A DNA stretch of 64,000 nucleotides, taken from contig JAPHTO010000049.1 of the NCBI GenBank assembly GCA_026196955.1, positions 1-64,000 of the forward strand, given 5' to 3'. The notes below the pieces were generated by a model. It was not told the origin of the DNA. It saw only the letters and a program-made list of their open reading frames with translations, and searched no databases. The position numbers were made by a program, and so were the translations under genes. This document shows positions 1 to 7,779 of the stretch, piece after piece; the first letter of the stretch is position 1; the number at the start of each line of letters is the position of its first letter. This DNA is from Colwellia sp. GTDB taxonomy: Bacteria; Pseudomonadota; Gammaproteobacteria; Enterobacterales; Alteromonadaceae.

Positions 1-101
1 CAGTCGTGTAGTTTCTGTTTGTTCGTTTTGTCATTTAACACCTCAATAATTGGATTATATTCCATTATTAAAGTGTCCTGTTTGATTATTGCAGATCAGA
101 G

Positions 102-842
102 TTGCTTAATTTAGGTTTTGATTTTGAATTATTTTCAATCATTGTTAGTAAAGCACAGCAATGTGAATCAACCACAATTGTATTGACTGAAAGAGAGCTT
201 ATCGTTAAAGGCTTGAAACAAAAAATATCAGCGAAATTAAAAAACAGAATAATCAACCGTTTGGAAGATTTTCAAGACTTTAAGTTAAAAATAAATAAAC
301 TTGATGATAATGGAAACCATATCTCAGATATAAGGGCAAGGTTTATTCATGATATTGATTGGGATAAAGGAAATAAATTTTTCAAAATTAAAGTAAGTAA
401 ACATTTCATGAGTCGTGATATTAGTGGTATTCCGAAAGAACTAATATTGTTAGATGATTTTAAAGCGTTTGATAAAGAACAGGAAAGAGCTTTATTTTTA
501 TATTTAGAAACTAAAAAGTTTAAAAATAAAAGAAGAACTCAGAAAGTAGTGACGCATCATGTTGATCAACTTCTTAAGCGTGTTTGCCCAAACTATAACG
601 ATAAAAATGATGCAAAAAAAGCTCTAACACATGCATTAAAAACCATGACAAGAGCTGGATACCTTAAAGAGTTCACTTTCTCAAAGAGAGAAAAAGATGA
701 TAAGCCTTTGTGCAACACTACCATGACACATACATTTTCTAAAACTCGCGAAGCTTATGTAAATAAAAGGGAACAAGAAAAAGCTAATAGACGAAAAAAA
801 AGAAAACAAGAAAAGAAAAATAAATTAGAAATTATAGGCTAG
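102..842 (+). CDS. Replication-initiator-like protein, possibly 5'-truncated
   Basis: The 246-residue product is basic, with a very Lys/Arg-rich tail (residues ~220-240). Its middle (KAFDKEQERALFLYLETKKF) and the following helical stretch resemble the winged-helix parts of plasmid-type replication initiators. I infer this from general character and not from a diagnostic motif. The annotated start is a TTG with no convincing ribosome binding site. The frame is open only back to a stop at 69-71, so the true N-terminus is either a weak start here or was lost by a rearrangement. It sits at the left of the island region and is followed by a small hairpin at its stop codon. It could equally be an unrelated DNA-binding protein. 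Confidence 0.4.
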   Translation: MLNLGFDFELFSIIVSKAQQCESTTIVLTERELIVKGLKQKISAKLKNRIINRLEDFQDFKLKINKLDDNGNHISDIRARFIHDIDWDKGNKFFKIKVSKHFMSRDISGIPKELILLDDFKAFDKEQERALFLYLETKKFKNKRRTQKVVTHHVDQLLKRVCPNYNDKNDAKKALTHALKTMTRAGYLKEFTFSKREKDDKPLCNTTMTHTFSKTREAYVNKREQEKANRRKKRKQEKKNKLEIIG

Positions 843-850
843 TGGCCTAT
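834..850 (+). terminator. Short hairpin overlapping the stop of the Rep-like gene
   Basis: ATAGGC and GCCTAT form a 6-bp stem with a 5-base loop spanning the stop codon. The T-tract is weak (AACTGTAGTTTT), so this is at best a modest terminator. Confidence 0.35.
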
Positions 851-1008
851 AACTGTAGTTTTACGCTTTCGAATTGTTGATAAGTCATTTAGTGAGTGTC
901 ATTAAGTGTAACAGTCATCAGAGCTTAACTAAATCTGACAGGCAGCAATAAGTTCAAAGGCGACAGTGGTATTCCCTTTCTATGTATTTGGCTACTAACT
1001 AACTTGCA

Positions 1009-2316
1009 TTAATCTTCATCTTCCCAATGATCTACTATACCGCCACTAACTGATTCAACCTCCAGCTCTCCTAAAGCATATTTACCAACTAAGACAGAAC
1101 TAATTACCTCTGCTCTTATTGTCATATCTCGTCCAGGAATATCGTGTTCTTTTCTATGAGAGCCTGAAGCAGAAGCATTGATAAAAGCGGTAAATTTTCC
1201 ATCAAACTTCGAAGAATCAATCCCTTCAATATTCACTTCATCATAAATAGTGTCTGATTCAGCTATCGCACCTGATGTACCATCATTTTCTAGTAAGCTA
1301 TAACTATCATTTTCACAGAGTTCAAGACTAAGTTGAGCTAAATCATCTATATTGGCAAACGCATAAGGAAGTTCATCAAAAACCATCCTTATATGATCAA
1401 ATAACATATCTGAAGTGAAATCCTCATTGTTAGAATTTTCTTCAGAAATAATTTCTTCCAGTTTTTTCGCTAACTCACTATCATCGTAATAGATATATTT
1501 AACGCTTGACAAGCTTTCGTTATCGAATTCTTCATCACTTAATAAAGACTTAAAATTATCATAACCAAATATTGCAGCTACTATTTTACAAGAAGCTGAT
1601 ACAGATAAAATAATGTCATCTTGTTTTAAACTGTCAGAAATTAATGATATAAATAAAAATGCTGAAGGAAAGCGATTTGAAGCCATAGCTGCTCTAACTT
1701 CAGCACTACTAAGATTAAAGCGTTGGCGTTCTAGTTCTTCTTGTCTTTCCTTTTTTTCTTTTTCAATATTAACTAAATCTCTTTTACTGTTAGCTTCGTC
1801 AGCTTTTGCTTTTGCTGCTATCGCTTTTTCTGTAAATCGAATAGTTCTTTGTTTTCTTTGTTTGGAGACTTCTTTCTTACGATCAATCTCCAATTGTATT
1901 ATTTGTTCCAAAAACTGTTTATCTGGATTAGCTTTCAATTTGGCTTTATTTAATTCCTCTTGTTGAGTAACTTTAATAAGGTCAATATCAACAGCTTGTT
2001 GATGCAATTTATCATTAACAGCCACTTGTAAAGCCTTTACAACTAATGAAAGCCAAGGAAATATAAATAGGTAAGAAAGGGTAAGTAGAAAAGGAATTAC
2101 AAATATTGAATTAAATGCAAAAAAGTCGCTACTCGACCAGTATTTATAAAATCCACTAATTCTTTGAGTCGCATTACCTTCACCAAAAAAAAGTAAGCCT
2201 ACATAGTGCCAATTACAAATAAGCCAAGAAGTTAAAAATGTTCCAATAACGGGATCACTAACTCTTGTTGTTGCGTTACCCACAACAGATGACCATATGT
2301 CCTCTAAAATCTTCAT
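1009..2316 (-). CDS. Membrane-anchored coiled-coil protein, downstream partner of AbiH
   Basis: The 435-residue product has two hydrophobic N-terminal segments, at ~25-45 (GTFLTSWLICNWHYVGLLFF) and ~70-95 (FNSIFVIPFLLTLSYLFIF). A charged coiled-coil stretch follows at ~110-200, rich in Lys/Glu and including KKERQEELERQRF, then an acidic cytoplasmic C-terminal domain. I do not recognise the family. It starts only 6 bases after the stop of the AbiH-type gene on the same strand, so the two are almost certainly co-transcribed and translationally linked. A membrane sensor or effector partner for AbiH would fit, but that is inference. The opposite-strand ORF 1613-1966 is a shadow of the coiled coil. 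Confidence 0.75.
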   Translation of the reverse strand: MKILEDIWSSVVGNATTRVSDPVIGTFLTSWLICNWHYVGLLFFGEGNATQRISGFYKYWSSSDFFAFNSIFVIPFLLTLSYLFIFPWLSLVVKALQVAVNDKLHQQAVDIDLIKVTQQEELNKAKLKANPDKQFLEQIIQLEIDRKKEVSKQRKQRTIRFTEKAIAAKAKADEANSKRDLVNIEKEKKERQEELERQRFNLSSAEVRAAMASNRFPSAFLFISLISDSLKQDDIILSVSASCKIVAAIFGYDNFKSLLSDEEFDNESLSSVKYIYYDDSELAKKLEEIISEENSNNEDFTSDMLFDHIRMVFDELPYAFANIDDLAQLSLELCENDSYSLLENDGTSGAIAESDTIYDEVNIEGIDSSKFDGKFTAFINASASGSHRKEHDIPGRDMTIRAEVISSVLVGKYALGELEVESVSGGIVDHWEDED

Positions 2317-2322
2317 TTTCTA

Positions 2323-3276
2323 TTAATCCGTAGTATACAAATGTTGTAAATCAGTGAGTTTAATAAGTTGATAAAACTCAGAACTGATATTCAAGTGTTC
2401 GAGGGTGAATTCTATTTCTTCTTTTTCATTTTGATCGTAATAGGAAACACACCAATGACAATCTGATTTTACTGTACTCGCAATATTTTCAATGTATTCC
2501 ATATCAACATCAGACATTGAATGACCAAAAATAAAGACTTCTTTGATATCTGATAAATCGCTAAAATAATCTGAGTTTTCTTTGATAATGCTATTGGTGT
2601 TTTTAAATGAGTTTAGAAAATAGCTATTAACGGTGCTAACACAGTTATCGTATATTGGATTATGCTGATCAGACATATATTCAGTCCACTGCTCTAGAGT
2701 CTCTTCTGATGCATCTTTGGGAGGAGTAGCTTCTATCTTTTCATCAATAAATAATTCAGGATCCGTTGAGTGGCCTAAAGTTATTCCCTCTTTTTCACTA
2801 GCAATACCATGAATGTAAAAAATATTTTCATTAGGGATTAAATATTCTTTCTCTAAAGTCTTTGAGTAATTGAAACTGATAAATTTTGCATCTATGCCTA
2901 TTTGAATTAGTTTACTTCTATCAATTCCTTTGGCTTCTGCTTTTAAAATAAACTCACTGAACTCTCTGCGTAAATCATTAGTTAATAAATCAAGATAAGT
3001 ATCAGTTTCAATACCCATTGCATTTCGGCCTCTATCACTTGTATCGTCATAATACTCCAATAAGTAATCAACCAAGCCATCCTTATCAATATTAGCTAGG
3101 TTCTCTTCAAATTTAGACCATAATTTTTGGTCAATTCCTTCAATGAAGTAGTATTTATTAAGGCTATCGAGTAATTGAATATGATGAGTTTTAAGATGAT
3201 GTTCAAAATCGGTATAACTTGTCGATAAACCGTGATGTAAGTCGAATCCATTCCCAATGATGTAAAGCTTACTCAT
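2323..3276 (-). CDS. AbiH-family abortive-infection protein
   Basis: The N-terminus LYIIGNGFDLHHGLSTSYTDF (residues ~4-24) matches the signature of the AbiH family, first described as a lactococcal phage abortive-infection protein. The 317-residue length is usual for the family. The C-terminal part contains IFGHSMSDVDMEYIENI, the second conserved AbiH motif (GHSLxxxD). The ATG follows a good ribosome binding site (AGGAG). AbiH proteins are thought to act in phage defence, but their biochemical activity is not settled. The gene is the first of a two-gene unit with the membrane/coiled-coil protein immediately downstream. Family assignment is strong; the role as a defence gene here is inferred. 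Confidence 0.85.
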   Translation of the reverse strand: MSKLYIIGNGFDLHHGLSTSYTDFEHHLKTHHIQLLDSLNKYYFIEGIDQKLWSKFEENLANIDKDGLVDYLLEYYDDTSDRGRNAMGIETDTYLDLLTNDLRREFSEFILKAEAKGIDRSKLIQIGIDAKFISFNYSKTLEKEYLIPNENIFYIHGIASEKEGITLGHSTDPELFIDEKIEATPPKDASEETLEQWTEYMSDQHNPIYDNCVSTVNSYFLNSFKNTNSIIKENSDYFSDLSDIKEVFIFGHSMSDVDMEYIENIASTVKSDCHWCVSYYDQNEKEEIEFTLEHLNISSEFYQLIKLTDLQHLYTTD

Positions 3277-3623
3277 TTCCGACAGCTCCTAGCTAAAGCC
3301 AAAATTATCTAAAAAGCACAGAATTAAAAATAGCTCCGTATTTCTAAATCCACTATAGAGCGTTTAAAAGTGCGAAACAAATAAATATCAATAACTTATT
3401 TATATTCTTCCTGCAAGATCATTATAGTCGTTGGAGTTTAGTTATAAACGCTAACTTTTTTCACAAAAGCGGAATAAGAAAATGAAGGTGAAAATTGATT
3501 CAAATTATATATTGAATCGAAAAATACTGAAATCTATTAAAAATATGGTTTAATCCTAATTGTATAAATTTGATAAGCTCGCACGATAGACTATAAAAGC
3601 TACTTACAAGGATTTATTTACTT
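3277..3623. promoter_or_regulatory. Divergent intergenic region with an inverted repeat
   Basis: This 347-base AT-rich gap separates the AbiH unit (minus) from the next gene (plus), so it should hold both promoters. A perfect 7-bp inverted repeat, GATTCAA (3497-3503) and TTGAATC (3512-3518), is the only structured feature I see and could be an operator. Confidence 0.35.
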
Positions 3624-4364
3624 ATGGCTTTCACCATACCTTTTACATCTGCCGAGATAACAGCATTCAAAGATATTGTATTAGCACTATCAGCTTTGGC
3701 TACAGCTAGTGCAGCAGTAGCTACAGCTACATTTGCCTATATTGGATTGAATAAGTGGAAAAGTGAAGCTAGATTTCAGGATAGGTTTCAGTTAGCTAAA
3801 TCGGTTGTAGAGACTGCATATAAAGCTAGTGAAGTAACATCTAGATTAGCTGCTCCTGTTTATATATTGCATACAGGAAATCTAGCAGAAAGACTTCCTG
3901 ATGAAAAAATAAAGCCTCTAAACGAATTTAAGGAAAAGTTGTTTAGTCTGCATATACAAGCTCGTGCATTATATGGAGAAAAACAATCTAAACCCATTAA
4001 AGATTACATATTAGCAATCGATGATGTACTAGCTGCCTGTCAAATATTTTTAGATAATTACAACCATATAAAAGAGGTTAATGCAGCACTCGTGTCTGGT
4101 GAAATTACTGGTGCAGACGAATCAGAACAAGCTAAAATTGAGATTGAAGCATTTACTGAGCGTATGAATAAAAGTAAATTCTACGTAATACAGAGACCTA
4201 ACATGAAGAAGCTTAAAGCTCTCAAAGGGTTTGCATCTTTTGCTTTGGAACATGAATTTTTACACTTTACTAATAAGGATGAGATTACAGGAGTGGTCTA
4301 CGATTCTGAACAAGATGCATTAGATGTATTGGTTACATCTATGCAATCATATCTTGCTGACTGA
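3624..4364 (+). CDS. Small single-TM membrane protein of unknown function
   Basis: The 246-residue product has one long hydrophobic segment at ~15-45 (FKDIVLALSALATASAAVATATFAYIGL), followed by a Lys/Arg-rich stretch and a largely helical soluble domain. This gives an N-terminally anchored protein with a cytoplasmic domain. The ATG has an AAGGA ribosome binding site 10-12 bases upstream. No catalytic motif is visible and I do not recognise the family. Its layout, a short alanine-rich anchor plus helical domain, is common among island-borne proteins of unknown role. It is a single-gene transcription unit running away from the AbiH operon and ends near a structured intergenic element. Confidence 0.7.
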   Translation: MAFTIPFTSAEITAFKDIVLALSALATASAAVATATFAYIGLNKWKSEARFQDRFQLAKSVVETAYKASEVTSRLAAPVYILHTGNLAERLPDEKIKPLNEFKEKLFSLHIQARALYGEKQSKPIKDYILAIDDVLAACQIFLDNYNHIKEVNAALVSGEITGADESEQAKIEIEAFTERMNKSKFYVIQRPNMKKLKALKGFASFALEHEFLHFTNKDEITGVVYDSEQDALDVLVTSMQSYLAD

Positions 4365-4427
4365 GTTACCCTGTTTAGTGATTCTTAACTAATGTTAATA
4401 TCTTATTGGCGCATTTTGACGTTAGGT

Positions 4428-4539
4428 GAATGACCGCTTTGGTGGCTCAGGAGCCAGTCAGGGGTAGGAACAACTAGAGTTGATGCGTCTATACCTCCTG
4501 CACAGTCCAATAATATATTGTTGATAAATGAGGTCATTC
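4428..4539. other. Structured intergenic element with nested inverted repeats
   Basis: GAATGACC (4428-4435) and GGTCATTC (4532-4539) form outer arms 96 bases apart. Between them lie TGGCTC/GAGCCA (4443-4456), CAACT/AGTTG (4471-4482) and AGGGGTA pairing with TACC-T-CCT (4460-4499). The nested arms suggest a folded RNA or a small palindromic mobile element between two convergent genes. No known family is recognised. Confidence 0.4.
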
Positions 4540-4701
4540 GCTATTGGAGATAATGTTTTTATAGCTAAATATATTCATCTCTACAGATTGATTCCAATCA
4601 TTTAGAAGTTGAGAAAATTCGTTCATTTCATGAGGGGTAGCGGTTTCGTTAAGAGCTTTTTCTGAGAGATGATTTAACCGTTCAAATTCGTCCTGATTCA
4701 T
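4534..4701 (-). CDS. Small acidic protein, 55 aa, below the ORF-track cutoff
   Basis: Reading the minus strand from ATG at 4701 gives a 55-residue protein beginning MNQDEFERLNHLSEKALN and ending at TGA 4534-4536. An AAGGAAT ribosome binding site lies about 8 bases upstream. The pattern of short acidic helices with LSEKALNETATPHEMNEF is like the N-terminal helix-loop segments found in FecR/anti-sigma-type proteins and in free-standing small proteins. No function can be assigned. Its stop lies within the right arm of the structured element. The good ribosome binding site and non-random amino acid pattern argue that it is real. Confidence 0.5.
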   Translation of the reverse strand: MNQDEFERLNHLSEKALNETATPHEMNEFSQLLNDWNQSVEMNIFSYKNIISNSE

Positions 4702-4930
4702 AGTAAAACATTCCTTGTTTATTTGTATTTAAACTATGGCTCAAAACTTTAGATAATACAAATTACTTAATAAAAACTGCTACTTGAGTTGCTAGACCAC
4801 TATAGTGGCAGATCTGCCTAATTATTGAAGGAATTCGTTGATTTAATTAAGTGGGTCATATAAGTCGTATATTAAAAACAATGACACAGTAATGTGCCAT
4901 TGTATTTTCAAAAAAGTAATTCGTATTAAT

Positions 4931-4993
4931 AATTAAAATAATTAAAATAATTAAAATAATTAAAATAATTAAAATAATTAAAATAATTAAAAT
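4931..4993. repeat. Seven perfect tandem copies of a 9-bp unit
   Basis: The unit AATTAAAAT is repeated exactly seven times and ends one base before the stop codon of the minus-strand membrane protein gene. Perfect identity across all copies suggests recent slippage, so copy number is probably variable between strains. It lies just 3' of the gene, where it would affect mRNA ends more than protein sequence. A change that removed the stop could extend the reading frame into it. Confidence 0.95.
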
Positions 4994-4994
4994 A

Positions 4995-5831
4995 TTAAAA
5001 AATAATAAAATAAAACAATATGGCTAATATTCCACCAAGGATCATTTTGACTTGTTCACGTTTTAATTGTGATTGATGGCTGCAAATAATATCAGTACCT
5101 TTATCTAATAATGAATTTACCAATGGCTTAACAAGATGATAAATAGATTTTATAGCATTAAATACTTTAGCAATTATGTTATTCAATATTATTTTTAATT
5201 TTAGAATAACGCTGTTTTTAGTTTCTGTATCGGGTTCAATGTTATTAGATAATTCTGCCTCAGATAACTCAATTTTCTTACCTGTAATAGCAGCATTAAG
5301 AGCTTTATTTTCTTTAAAGCGAGGTGAAAATATTCCCCCAATGATACCGACAAGTGAAATAGGTAATAACGTCATGACTAGGATAATATTTAACGGTGGA
5401 GTCGAATATTGCCTCAAATGAAAAGGAGATGACTTGATGACCTCGTTTAAAGCACGTACCACATGTTTAAATTCAAAATTAAGACCTCTTGCTTCTCTAG
5501 CTGATTTAGCTACTTCCAAAACATCAAATACTTGTGATAGGAACGTACTAAGTACAATTGCTATAAAGATAAATGATATAACTCGACCTAGGGTTTTATT
5601 GATACCAAGTGCGTAAACAATTGTAGCTATCACAGCTAACACCATTAAAAATGTTGGCTCAAAAATATTATATAAATTAAGTGTTTTATCTGACCATTCA
5701 CCTAAATCAGCTAATGAAAGTGACATTGATATCAAGAATAGTATAAAAAAACTAGCTCCTAACTTATTCATTAGCTTTACATGTTTTAATGCGTCACTGG
5801 CATTAAAAGTTACTGCTTGACTTTTTTCCAT
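4995..5831 (-). CDS. Polytopic membrane protein of unknown function
   Basis: The 278-residue product has about five hydrophobic segments: ~25-42, ~58-75, ~80-103, ~148-170 and a short one at the extreme C-terminus (MILGGILAILFYFIIF). Between the last two lies a soluble helical region of ~90 residues with several Lys-rich helices. No enzyme or transporter signature is visible. The ATG has an AAGGAA ribosome binding site. The gene lies downstream of the PEP-CTERM gene, separated by a terminator, so it probably has its own promoter or depends on read-through. The small plus-strand ORFs inside it are shadows. Confidence 0.65.
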   Translation of the reverse strand: MEKSQAVTFNASDALKHVKLMNKLGASFFILFLISMSLSLADLGEWSDKTLNLYNIFEPTFLMVLAVIATIVYALGINKTLGRVISFIFIAIVLSTFLSQVFDVLEVAKSAREARGLNFEFKHVVRALNEVIKSSPFHLRQYSTPPLNIILVMTLLPISLVGIIGGIFSPRFKENKALNAAITGKKIELSEAELSNNIEPDTETKNSVILKLKIILNNIIAKVFNAIKSIYHLVKPLVNSLLDKGTDIICSHQSQLKREQVKMILGGILAILFYFIIF

Positions 5832-5867
5832 GTTAATTCCTTATTGTTGAATTTTTTTATCCAAAAA

Positions 5868-5896
5868 AAAGCACCAGACAATATGCATGGTGCTTT
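5868..5896 (-). terminator. Rho-independent terminator of the PEP-CTERM gene
   Basis: AAAGCACCA (5868-5876) and TGGTGCTTT (5888-5896) form a 9-bp stem. On the minus strand this is followed directly by a run of T. It lies 17 bases past the stop of the minus-strand gene ending at 5913. Confidence 0.8.
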
Positions 5897-5912
5897 GTTA
5901 ATTTATTTAAAT

Positions 5913-6590
5913 TTATAAAATTCTTTTATTGAATTTACGTGATGCTAAACCAAGCATACCTAATGCAAAAATAGCTAAAGTAGTGGGTTCAGGGACTGAG
6001 GTTGTGCGAACTAATGCAATTCCAAATCCGCCATATTGTTTGTTAGTAAAAACATCACTTCGTAGTGATACTGAGTTTGTTTTTTGTCTCATGAAGGGAG
6101 CAAGTTCGTAATCATCAGTAACACTAGCTATGTTATATAATCCATCGGCATCTAAATCATTGCCGAATATAGCAGAAGTTTCTTTTTGCAAATCCCACCA
6201 ACCTTCTGTTAATCCACGAGTAAATCCAAACAGAGAGAGAAATTGTAGTTCAGGATCAATAGTAATATCTTCACCACGCTCAAAAGGAGAGGTTAGAAAT
6301 TGTGATGTATTTTCATCTGCATCCCATAAATTGTGAGAGGCCAAACCAAAAGAGTTAAATAGTTCGCTCATTTGCTGATTTGAAGCTAACTTCCAACCAT
6401 CTGCACCGTATAATGACAAGGCAACATCTATTGACGTAAGGAACGTTACATCCCATTGTAACCACTCCATACCTTTACCAGATATAACATTTGTATCTTC
6501 ATTTAACGTATAGCCGTTATGGGTTATTAAGCCTGCGCTCGAAGTAAAGCTAGTAAATATAAAAAGTAATCCTAAAAAAAATTTTTTCAT
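5913..6590 (-). CDS. PEP-CTERM sorting domain protein
   Basis: The 225-residue product starts with a signal peptide (MKKFFLGLLFIFTSFTSSA) and ends with SVPEPTTLAIFALGMLGLASRKFNKR. This is a textbook PEP-CTERM tail: VPEP motif, hydrophobic segment, basic end. Such proteins are exported and processed by an exosortase and often linked to exopolysaccharide. The central part (EWLQWDVT, GWKLASNQQMSELF, GWWDLQ) is typical of a PEP-CTERM subgroup with a Trp-rich domain. No exosortase is in the window, so it must be encoded elsewhere. The ATG has an AAGGAA ribosome binding site. The gene may be co-transcribed with the two lipoprotein genes upstream on the same strand. Confidence 0.9.
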   Translation of the reverse strand: MKKFFLGLLFIFTSFTSSAGLITHNGYTLNEDTNVISGKGMEWLQWDVTFLTSIDVALSLYGADGWKLASNQQMSELFNSFGLASHNLWDADENTSQFLTSPFERGEDITIDPELQFLSLFGFTRGLTEGWWDLQKETSAIFGNDLDADGLYNIASVTDDYELAPFMRQKTNSVSLRSDVFTNKQYGGFGIALVRTTSVPEPTTLAIFALGMLGLASRKFNKRIL

Positions 6591-6609
6591 AATAATAATT
6601 CCTTGTGAA

Positions 6610-6945
6610 TTACATATTTAGACCAGTGATTTTAAAATCACCATCAACGTTTTCGACTACAATGGGCATAGGCATTGGCTCATCGCCTAATATAAAAATA
6701 TATTTTTCTTCAGATACTTTTTTTACCTTTTGCCCACAACTTGCTTTTTGCCTTTCAGAATCAGAAATGAATGGGAATTTGATCAGCTTTGGATCTGTGC
6801 TGAGGGTTTGGAGTGTGTCAACGTCCTTGTTTTTAAAAGCTTCACAATAATCAGCAATCACTGCTCTTGCGTTATCTTCAGGGGAGCTACAGGCAGATAA
6901 AGCAATGCATGTAGTAGAAATTAATAATAGGTTTGAAATTTTCAT
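6610..6945 (-). CDS. Small lipoprotein with DUF4878-like fold
   Basis: The 111-residue product has a lipoprotein signal peptide with lipobox LSAC (Cys19), so it should be anchored in the outer or inner membrane. The pattern after the anchor (AVIADYCEAFKNKDVDTLQTL) is typical of small NTF2-like/DUF4878-type lipoproteins. The mature part contains two further cysteines that could form a disulphide. The ATG follows AAAGGATAA. It sits between a second lipoprotein gene upstream (25 bases away) and the PEP-CTERM gene downstream (19 bases away), making a likely three-gene envelope operon on the minus strand. Confidence 0.7.
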   Translation of the reverse strand: MKISNLLLISTTCIALSACSSPEDNARAVIADYCEAFKNKDVDTLQTLSTDPKLIKFPFISDSERQKASCGQKVKKVSEEKYIFILGDEPMPMPIVVENVDGDFKITGLNM

Positions 6946-6970
6946 AAATTATCCTTTAAAATATCAGTAA

Positions 6971-7348
6971 TTAGCTAACTACTGAGTAAAATCCATTTTT
7001 TTTCATTATGGCAAAGCGAAACTTAGCCTTGCCGCCAAATGTTGCTAAAGTGAACTTTTTGCTACCTTTAGATTTTTCGGTCAAGGTTACTTCTGAGCAA
7101 TCTATGTTATCTATGAAATCAGAAAACTCGTCTTTTCTTGATATTTTTTTCATTCGTTTAAAAAACTTATCATCAACATTTGGCTTTAATTGTTCTAAGT
7201 TTGCATCTGTTATCGCATTACATATCGTATTTGCGAACTCTTCGTATGAAAACTCACTTAATTCTTTTTGAGTTTTTAAACTGTCTCCACAAGCTGACAA
7301 ACCAAATGATACAAAACCGACAATCCCTATTACCTTCAAAAACTTCAT
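6971..7348 (-). CDS. Small lipoprotein of unknown function
   Basis: The 125-residue product has a lipoprotein signal peptide ending in lipobox LSAC (Cys20). The mature part is helical and acidic at first, with two Cys residues (NTICNAITD, IDCSEV), and then Lys-rich and beta-like. Its layout parallels the 111-residue lipoprotein downstream, and the pair may be diverged duplicates of one family. The ATG follows a GAGGTG ribosome binding site. It is the first gene of the minus-strand envelope unit. The promoter should lie in the short divergent gap shared with the XRE regulator gene, which contains a perfect palindrome. Confidence 0.7.
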   Translation of the reverse strand: MKFLKVIGIVGFVSFGLSACGDSLKTQKELSEFSYEEFANTICNAITDANLEQLKPNVDDKFFKRMKKISRKDEFSDFIDNIDCSEVTLTEKSKGSKKFTLATFGGKAKFRFAIMKKNGFYSVVS

Positions 7349-7380
7349 TTAGCACCTCGCTACTTATAAATAATCGCATA

Positions 7381-7397
7381 TCCAACCTGAGGTTGGA
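7381..7397. promoter_or_regulatory. Perfect palindrome in a divergent promoter
   Basis: TCCAACC-TGA-GGTTGGA is a perfect 7+3+7 inverted repeat. It lies 33 bases upstream of the lipoprotein gene and 60 bases upstream of the XRE regulator gene. An operator bound by the XRE protein, regulating both directions, is the simplest reading. Confidence 0.5.
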
Positions 7398-7456
7398 GCG
7401 GTAAACTTTAATTAAAATTATTCTTGTTGTCAATTATTTAGCAATTGATGAATTAA

Positions 7457-7687
7457 ATGAAAAAACTTGATAGCAAAAGTATTGATAAACTTGTTGGAGA
7501 AAACTTAAAGCGAATAAGAGAGGAGCAAGGAAAAAGCCAGCAACATATAGGTGATCTAATTGAACTAACTAATCAGCAAATTTCTAAGTTTGAAAGAGGT
7601 ATAAATGGTTTTAACGTAAGCCAGTTATATATTATTGCTCAAGATTGTGATGTGGATATGAATTATTTTTTTGATTTAAATGAATAA
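7457..7687 (+). CDS. XRE-family helix-turn-helix regulator
   Basis: The 76-residue protein is essentially one Cro/C1-type HTH domain. VGENLKRIREEQGKSQQHIGDLIELTNQQISKFERGIN covers the four DNA-binding helices, with the typical Q-x-I-S-K-F-E-x-G recognition-helix ending. It probably acts as a dimeric repressor. It is divergent from the lipoprotein/PEP-CTERM unit across a perfect palindrome. Related palindromes flank the next gene downstream, so its targets may be local. No protease, toxin or antitoxin partner is fused to it. Confidence 0.9.
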   Translation: MKKLDSKSIDKLVGENLKRIREEQGKSQQHIGDLIELTNQQISKFERGINGFNVSQLYIIAQDCDVDMNYFFDLNE

Positions 7688-7731
7688 TAATTGTATAGAA
7701 GTTGATACCTACTAGTTTGTGACTTTTTAAA

Positions 7732-7756
7732 GGTTATGGGTTAATACCCAATAACC
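7732..7756. repeat. Palindrome of the GGTTAT-GGGT type, copy 1
   Basis: GGTTATGGGT-TAAT-ACCC(A)ATAACC is a near-perfect inverted repeat between the convergent ends of the XRE gene and the 322-residue unknown gene. It could act as a bidirectional terminator. Its core is shared with the palindrome at 8770-8796. Confidence 0.6.
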
Positions 7757-7779
7757 TAGCGATGCTTACTTTTTTATTT

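Noticed and set aside
1613-1966. 117-codon ORF opposite the AbiH partner
   Set aside because: It is an antisense shadow of the coiled-coil coding region, giving an unlikely Ser/Leu/Ala-rich product.
4421-4435. Possible integron attC-like core (GTTAGGT)
   Set aside because: One half-site matches GTTRRRY, but no complementary RYYYAAC partner with the right spacing is present, and no integrase or other cassettes are seen.
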